From Prosthecomicrobium sp. N25 (GTDB lineage: Bacteria; Pseudomonadota; Alphaproteobacteria; Rhizobiales; Ancalomicrobiaceae), in contig NZ_JBBCAT010000006.1 in the NCBI RefSeq assembly GCF_037203705.1, forward strand, positions 124,001 through 188,000: DNA of 64,000 bases. Reading direction: 5' to 3'. Position 1 is the first letter of the stretch; each line of letters begins with the position of its first letter. Below the pieces are notes generated by a model. It was not told the DNA's origin, did no database searches, and saw nothing but the letters and a program-made list of their open reading frames with translations. A program made the position numbers and the translations under genes. This document shows, one piece after another, positions 58,682-64,000 of this stretch.

Positions 58682-61648
58682 ATGGCGAATTCCGCTCTCG
58701 AATTCCTGTACGGCGGCAACGCCGCCTACATCGAGGAACTGCACGCGCGCTACGAGCAGGACCCGGCATCGGTCGACGCCGGCTGGCGGGACTTCTTCGA
58801 GGAGCTGAAGGACGACAAGCAGGCGGTCATCAAGAACGCCAAGGGCGCCAGCTGGGAGCGCAAGGACTGGCCGCGGCCGATGAACGGCGAGCTCGTGTCC
58901 GCCCTCGATTCCGACTGGGGCTGGCTCGAGAAGCAGATGGGCGACAAGCTCAAGGGCAAGGCCTCGGCCAAGGGCGCCGAGATCACCCAGGAGCAGTTGC
59001 AGGCCTCCGCGCGCGACAGCGTCCGCGCCATCATGATGATCCGCGCCTATCGCATGCGCGGCCATCTGCACGCTCGGCTGGACCCCCTCGAGATCGCCGC
59101 CGAGAAGGACCACGAGGAGCTGCATCCCTCGTCCTACGGCTTCACCGAGGCCGATCTCGACCGCAAGATCTTCATCGACAAGGTACTCGGTCTCGAATTC
59201 GCGACCGTGCGCGAGATGATCGGCATTCTGCGCCGGACCTATTGCGGCACGCTCGGCATCGAGTTCATGCACATCTCGGATCCGTCCGAGAAGGCCTGGA
59301 TCCAGGCGCGCATCGAGGGGCCGGACAAGACCATCGCGTTCACCCCCGAGGGCAAGCGCGCGATCCTCAGGAAGCTGATCGAGGCCGAGGGCTTCGAGAA
59401 GTTCATCGACGTCAAGTACACCGGCACCAAGCGCTTCGGCTTGGACGGCGGCGAGGCCCTGGTGCCGGCGCTCGAGCAGATCATCAAGCGCGGCGGCAAT
59501 CTCGGCGTGCGTGAGATCGTGCTCGGCATGGCGCATCGCGGCCGGCTGAACGTGCTCGCCAACGTCATGGGCAAGCCGCACCGGATCATCTTCCACGAGT
59601 TCAAGGGAGGCTCTGCGGCTCCCGATGAGGTCGAGGGCTCGGGCGACGTCAAGTATCACCTCGGCGCCTCCTCGGACCGCGAGTTCGACAACAACAAGGT
59701 GCACCTGTCGCTGACCGCCAACCCGTCTCACCTGGAGATCGTCGACCCGGTGGTGCTCGGCAAGGCGCGCGCCAAGCAGGACCAGCTCGCCGACAAGCCG
59801 CGCGGCGACGTCGTCTCCCTCGACCAGCGGGCCCGCGTGCTGCCGCTCCTCATCCACGGCGACGCCGCCTTCGCGGGACAGGGCGTGGTGGCCGAGTGCC
59901 TAGGCCTCTCGGGGCTGCGCGGCCACCGCACCGCCGGCTCGATCCACTTCATCATCAACAACCAGATCGGCTTCACCACCAACCCGCGCTTCTCGCGCTC
60001 GTCGCCCTACCCGTCCGACGTCGCCAAGATGATCGAGGCGCCGATCTTCCACGTGAACGGCGACGACCCCGAAGCGGTCACCTTCGCCGCCAAGGTGGCG
60101 ACCGAGTTCCGGCAGAAGTTCCACAAGCCGGTCGTCATCGACATGATCTGCTACAGGCGCTACGGCCATAACGAGGGCGACGAGCCGGGCTTCACCCAGC
60201 CGATCATGTACCGGAAGATCCGCAACCACCCGACGACCCTGCAGATCTATTCGGAGAAGCTGGTCGGCGAGGGCGTCGTGACGCGCGGCGAGGTCGAGGA
60301 GTGGGCGGCCGACTGGCGCAAGCATCTGGACGGCGAGCACGAGGCCGGCCAGGGCTACAAGCCCAACAAGGCCGACTGGCTCGACGGCCGCTGGGCCGGC
60401 CTGAAGGCCGCCGGCGGCGAGGCCGACGAGGCGAGGCGCGGCAGGACCGGCGTCCCGAGGGCCGAGCTGAAGCGGCTCGGCCTGAAGATGACCGAGGTGC
60501 CCAAGGGCTTCAACCTGCACCGCACGATCGGCCGCTTCCTCGACAACCGGCGCCAGATGATGGAGACCGGCGAGGGCATCGACTGGGCGACCGCCGAGGC
60601 GCTCGCCTTCGCGACCCTCCTGCTGGAGGGGCACCCCGTCCGCCTGTCGGGCCAGGATTGCGAGCGCGGCACCTTCTCGCAGCGCCACTCGGTCCTCTAC
60701 GACCAGGAGACCGAGAGCCGCTACATCCCGCTGAACAACCTCGCGGAGGGCCAGTCCCGCTACGAGGTCATCAACTCGATGCTCTCCGAGGAGGCGGTGC
60801 TCGGCTTCGAGTACGGCTACTCGCTCGCCGAGCCGAATGCGCTGACCCTCTGGGAGGCCCAGTTCGGCGACTTCGCCAACGGCGCCCAGGTGGTGTTCGA
60901 CCAGTTCCTGTCGTCGGGCGAACGCAAGTGGCTGCGCATGTCGGGCCTCGTCTGCCTGCTGCCGCACGGCTACGAGGGGCAGGGGCCGGAGCACTCCTCG
61001 GCGCGCCTCGAGCGCTTCCTGCAGATGTGCGCCGAGGACAACATGCAGGTCTGCTACGCCTCGACGCCGGCCAACCTCTTCCACGTCCTGCGGCGGCAGC
61101 TCGAGCGCGAGTTCCGCAAGCCGCTGATCCTGATGACGCCGAAGTCGCTGCTCAGGCACAAGAAGTGCGTGTCGAAGCTGTCGGACTTCGACGCCGACTC
61201 CTCCTTCCACCGCCTGCTCTACGACTACGCGGAGACCAATCCGGAGCTGACCGCCACGCGGCTGGTGCCGGACGCCCGGATCCGGCGCGTCGTCCTGTGC
61301 ACCGGCAAGGTCTACTACGATCTTTTGGAGGAGCGCGAGAAGCGCGGCATCGACGACGTCTACCTGCTCCGCGTCGAACAGCTCTACCCGGTGCCCCTCA
61401 AGGCGCTCGTCAAGGAGCTGACCCGCTTCCGCCAGGCCGAGATCGTGTGGTGCCAGGAGGAGCCCAAGAACATGGGCGCCTGGTTCTTCATCGAACCCTA
61501 CCTGGAATGGGTGCTGGCCCAGGTCGACGCCAAGTCGCGCCGCCCGCGCTACACCGGACGGCCGGCCTCCGCCGCCACCGCCACGGGCCTGATGTCCAAG
61601 CACATGGCGCAGATGCAGGCCTTCCTGAACGACGCCCTCGGCGACTGA
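58682..61648 (+). CDS. sucA: 2-oxoglutarate dehydrogenase E1 component
   Basis: 988 residues, ThDP-dependent. It has the E1o N-terminus (FLYGGNAAYIEELHARYEQD), MAHRGRLNVLANV near 290, the ThDP/Mg motif HGDAAFAGQGVVAE near 390, and a transketolase-like C-terminal domain with GYEGQGPEHSSARLERFLQ. It decarboxylates 2-oxoglutarate and passes the succinyl group to the lipoyl arm of SucB. The ATG at 58682 matches the family N-terminus; the frame extends upstream to 58550 without coding character. Confidence 0.94.
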   Translation: MANSALEFLYGGNAAYIEELHARYEQDPASVDAGWRDFFEELKDDKQAVIKNAKGASWERKDWPRPMNGELVSALDSDWGWLEKQMGDKLKGKASAKGAEITQEQLQASARDSVRAIMMIRAYRMRGHLHARLDPLEIAAEKDHEELHPSSYGFTEADLDRKIFIDKVLGLEFATVREMIGILRRTYCGTLGIEFMHISDPSEKAWIQARIEGPDKTIAFTPEGKRAILRKLIEAEGFEKFIDVKYTGTKRFGLDGGEALVPALEQIIKRGGNLGVREIVLGMAHRGRLNVLANVMGKPHRIIFHEFKGGSAAPDEVEGSGDVKYHLGASSDREFDNNKVHLSLTANPSHLEIVDPVVLGKARAKQDQLADKPRGDVVSLDQRARVLPLLIHGDAAFAGQGVVAECLGLSGLRGHRTAGSIHFIINNQIGFTTNPRFSRSSPYPSDVAKMIEAPIFHVNGDDPEAVTFAAKVATEFRQKFHKPVVIDMICYRRYGHNEGDEPGFTQPIMYRKIRNHPTTLQIYSEKLVGEGVVTRGEVEEWAADWRKHLDGEHEAGQGYKPNKADWLDGRWAGLKAAGGEADEARRGRTGVPRAELKRLGLKMTEVPKGFNLHRTIGRFLDNRRQMMETGEGIDWATAEALAFATLLLEGHPVRLSGQDCERGTFSQRHSVLYDQETESRYIPLNNLAEGQSRYEVINSMLSEEAVLGFEYGYSLAEPNALTLWEAQFGDFANGAQVVFDQFLSSGERKWLRMSGLVCLLPHGYEGQGPEHSSARLERFLQMCAEDNMQVCYASTPANLFHVLRRQLEREFRKPLILMTPKSLLRHKKCVSKLSDFDADSSFHRLLYDYAETNPELTATRLVPDARIRRVVLCTGKVYYDLLEEREKRGIDDVYLLRVEQLYPVPLKALVKELTRFRQAEIVWCQEEPKNMGAWFFIEPYLEWVLAQVDAKSRRPRYTGRPASAATATGLMSKHMAQMQAFLNDALGD

Positions 61649-61720
61649 TCCCTCCCAACGGGGCCGGGCGGCCGCCGTGCGGCCCGGCCGAAAAAGACCC
61701 GAAAGCAAGAGACCGACACC

Positions 61721-62965
61721 ATGGCCACCGAAATCAAGGTTCCGACGCTCGGGGAATCCGTCACCGAGGCGACCGTCGCCAAGTGGTTCAAGAAGCCCGG
61801 CGAGGCCGTGAAGGCGGACGAGCCGCTCGTCGAGCTCGAGACCGACAAGGTCACGGTCGAGGTCCCGTCGCCGGCGGCCGGCGCGCTCGAGTCGATCCTC
61901 GCCGAGGCCGGCCAGACCGTCGCTGTGGGCGCCCTCCTGGGCACCATCGCGGCCGGCGCGGCCGGGACAGCCTCCCCGGCGGCCGCGGCCGCGGCCGCCC
62001 CGGCCCCTGCGGCTCCGGCCCCGGCACCCGCCCCCGCCCCCGCCGCGGCGGCGCCCTCCGGCGGCATGCCGCCGGCCCCCTCCGCCGCCAAGCTGATGGC
62101 CGAGACCGGCGTCGCGGTGGCGGAAGGATCCGGCAAGCGCGGCCAGGTGCTGAAGGGCGATGTCCTCGCCGCGATCGACACCGCCGCGAAGGCGCCCGCA
62201 CCCGCCCCGGCCCCCGCCCCGGCGGCGCCGCCCGCCCCGCGCCCGAGCCCGGCTGCCGACGACGCCTCCCGCGAAGAACGGGTGCGCATGACCAAGCTGC
62301 GCCAGACGATCGCGCGCCGCCTGAAGGACGCCCAGAACACCGCCGCCATTCTGACGACGTTCAACGACGTCGACATGTCGTCCCTGATGGCGATCCGCAA
62401 CCAGTATAAGGATCTCTTCGAGAAGAAGCACGGCGTGCGCGTCGGCTTCATGGGCTTCTTCGTCAAGGCCTGCGTAGCGGCCCTGAAGGAGATCCCCGCC
62501 GTCAACGGCGAGATCGACGGGCAGGACGTCATCTACAAGAACTACTACCACATCGGCGTCGCCGTCGGCTCCGACAAGGGCCTGGTCGTGCCGGTCGTGC
62601 GCGACGCGGACAGGCTGTCGATCGCCGGCGTCGAGAAGGTTATCGGCGACTTCGGCCGCCGCGCCCGCGACGGGCAGTTGAAGATCGACGACATGACCGG
62701 CGGCACCTTCACGATCTCGAACGGCGGCGTCTACGGCTCGCTGATGTCGACCCCGATCCTCAACGCGCCCCAGTCCGCCATCCTGGGCATGCATCGCATC
62801 GAGGACCGTCCGGTCGTCCGCAACGGCCAGATCGTCGTCCGCCCCATGATGTACCTGGCCCTCTCCTACGACCACCGCATCATCGACGGCAAGGAGGCCG
62901 TGACCTTCCTGGTGCGCGTCAAGGAGATGATCGAGGATCCGCAGCGCCTGGTGATGGACATCTGA
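61721..62965 (+). CDS. sucB: Dihydrolipoyllysine succinyltransferase (E2o)
   Basis: 414 residues. The N-terminal lipoyl domain has the lipoylated K43 in ETDKVTVEV. An unusually long, almost pure Ala/Pro linker (about residues 80-118) leads to the subunit-binding domain with [13 protein letters not shown], a second Ala/Pro linker follows, and then the catalytic domain with the active-site YDHRIIDG near residue 385. It transfers succinyl to CoA. 72 bases after sucA. Confidence 0.93.
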   Translation: MATEIKVPTLGESVTEATVAKWFKKPGEAVKADEPLVELETDKVTVEVPSPAAGALESILAEAGQTVAVGALLGTIAAGAAGTASPAAAAAAAPAPAAPAPAPAPAPAAAAPSGGMPPAPSAAKLMAETGVAVAEGSGKRGQVLKGDVLAAIDTAAKAPAPAPAPAPAAPPAPRPSPAADDASREERVRMTKLRQTIARRLKDAQNTAAILTTFNDVDMSSLMAIRNQYKDLFEKKHGVRVGFMGFFVKACVAALKEIPAVNGEIDGQDVIYKNYYHIGVAVGSDKGLVVPVVRDADRLSIAGVEKVIGDFGRRARDGQLKIDDMTGGTFTISNGGVYGSLMSTPILNAPQSAILGMHRIEDRPVVRNGQIVVRPMMYLALSYDHRIIDGKEAVTFLVRVKEMIEDPQRLVMDI

Positions 62966-62998
62966 TGTCCGGCCTGTATCGGCGGGGAGGGATCGCGC

Positions 62999-63745
62999 AT
63001 GTCTGACCGGGTTCTCGTCGTCACCGGCGGGAGCCGCGGGATCGGACGCGCCACCGTGCTCCTGGCGGCCGAGCGCGGCTACGACGTCGTCTTCTCCTTT
63101 GTGAGCGACAAGGCGGCCGCGGACTCCCTCGTCGACGCCGTTTCCAAGGCCGAGCGGACCGCCGTCGCGGTCCGGAGCGACATCGGCGTCGAGGCCGACG
63201 TCCTGGCCCTCTTCGCCGCGGCCGACCGGCTCGGCACCCTCGCGGGTCTCGTCAACAACGCCGGGGTGCTCGACCTCCAGGCGCGGGTCGACGAGATGTC
63301 GGTCGCGCGCCTCGAACGGATGATGCGCATCAACGTCATCGGCACGATCCTCGCGTCACGGGAAGCCGTGAAGCGCCTGTCGACCCGTCACGGCGGCAGG
63401 GGCGGCGCGATCGTCAACCTGTCATCCGCCGCCGCCGTGCTCGGCGCGCCCGGCCAGTACGCCGACTATGCCGCCTCCAAGGGCGCCATCGACACCTTCA
63501 CGCTCGGCCTCGGCCGCGAGGTGGCCGCGGAGGGCATCCGCGTCAATGCCGTCAGGCCGGGCCTGATCGACACCGACATCCACGCCTCCGGCGGCATCCC
63601 GGACCGCATCGCCCAACTCCGCGACACGATCCCGATGAAGCGCGAGGGAACCGCCGAGGAATGCGCCCGCGCCATCCTCTGGCTCCTGTCCGACGAGGCG
63701 AGCTATTCGGTCGGTGCGGTCCTGCCGGTCACCGGCGGCCGATGA
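62999..63745 (+). CDS. SDR family oxidoreductase in the 2-oxoglutarate dehydrogenase operon
   Basis: 248 residues with TGGSRGIG at 8-15, NNAG near 87 and the Y-x3-K of YADYAASKGAIDTF near 160. FabG-like fold. An SDR between sucB and lpdA is a repeated arrangement in Rhizobiales, so it is probably not accidental, but its substrate is unknown. GGGGAGGGA 6-14 bases before the ATG. Same strand and short gaps make it part of the operon. Confidence 0.85.
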   Translation: MSDRVLVVTGGSRGIGRATVLLAAERGYDVVFSFVSDKAAADSLVDAVSKAERTAVAVRSDIGVEADVLALFAAADRLGTLAGLVNNAGVLDLQARVDEMSVARLERMMRINVIGTILASREAVKRLSTRHGGRGGAIVNLSSAAAVLGAPGQYADYAASKGAIDTFTLGLGREVAAEGIRVNAVRPGLIDTDIHASGGIPDRIAQLRDTIPMKREGTAEECARAILWLLSDEASYSVGAVLPVTGGR

Positions 63746-63798
63746 CGGGTCTCCATATACGGATTGCCGGGTCGACGGCGCGGCCGAGGCCGCGCTAG

Positions 63799-64000
<202 letters not shown>

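Noticed and set aside
59900-62875. 991-residue open frame opposite sucA and sucB
   Set aside because: Shadow of two unmistakable TCA genes; composition is not protein-like.

Overview
This 64-kb window is very GC-rich and densely coded. It looks like chromosome from an alphaproteobacterium of the Rhizobiales/Hyphomicrobiales type. The clearest indication is the order mdh-sucC-sucD-sucA-sucB-SDR-lpdA at the right end, which is typical of that group. The ChrB-like rhodanese fusion, the ZapE gene just before mdh and the tesA/ABC divergent pair fit the same picture. I see no rRNA, tRNA, CRISPR array, insertion sequence or prophage. Genus-level placement is not possible from reading alone.

Layout. 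1-2.6 kb: the end of a PotGHI-type putrescine/spermidine importer. 2.6-8.2 kb: AsmA-like protein, acetoacetyl-CoA synthetase, GNAT and an SDR. 8.2-8.8 kb: a DUF433/DUF5615 toxin-antitoxin pair. 8.9-13.9 kb: a DenD-like D-erythronate dehydrogenase with a complete tripartite tricarboxylate transporter (tctCBA) and a TetR regulator, suggesting sugar-acid import and oxidation. 13.9-20.8 kb: DMT exporter, SDR, TerC, a rhodanese-ChrB/ChrA chromate pair, NUDIX and MarR. 21-30.6 kb: two flavoenzymes, a cytosine-deaminase-like amidohydrolase, an NMT1-type ABC importer, RidA, an 8-oxoguanine-deaminase-like enzyme and a creatininase. This looks like uptake and breakdown of an N-heterocycle. 30.7-36.8 kb: aldo/keto reductase, TesA, a YbbA/YbbP-like ABC pair and a Bax-inhibitor-1 family membrane protein with a structured leader.

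37-50.3 kb is an oxalate catabolism region: a second sucCD pair, an NDP-forming acyl-CoA synthetase with swapped domain order, an OxlT-type antiporter, formyl-CoA transferase (frc) and oxalyl-CoA decarboxylase (oxc). The non-coding DNA around these genes carries six copies of a 17-bp palindrome, TGGYAY-N5-RTRYCA (four match the stricter TGGYAT-N5-ATRCCA). They look like the operators of one regulon whose regulator is not in the window.

Between frc and oxc sits an AT-richer two-gene cassette (45.67-47.42 kb) encoding an OLD/AAA_21-type ATPase and a PIN-domain nuclease. Its base composition and codon use differ from everything around it. It is the best candidate here for an uncharacterised defence (phage or plasmid abortive-type) system.

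50.4-64 kb: DTW-domain tRNA modification enzyme, beta-carbonic anhydrase, a PLP dehydratase, ZapE, and the TCA operon mdh-sucCDAB-SDR-lpdA, with lpdA cut by the window end. The oxalate region and the TCA operon may be linked through CoA: succinyl-CoA from the second SucCD could prime oxalate activation. That link is inference.
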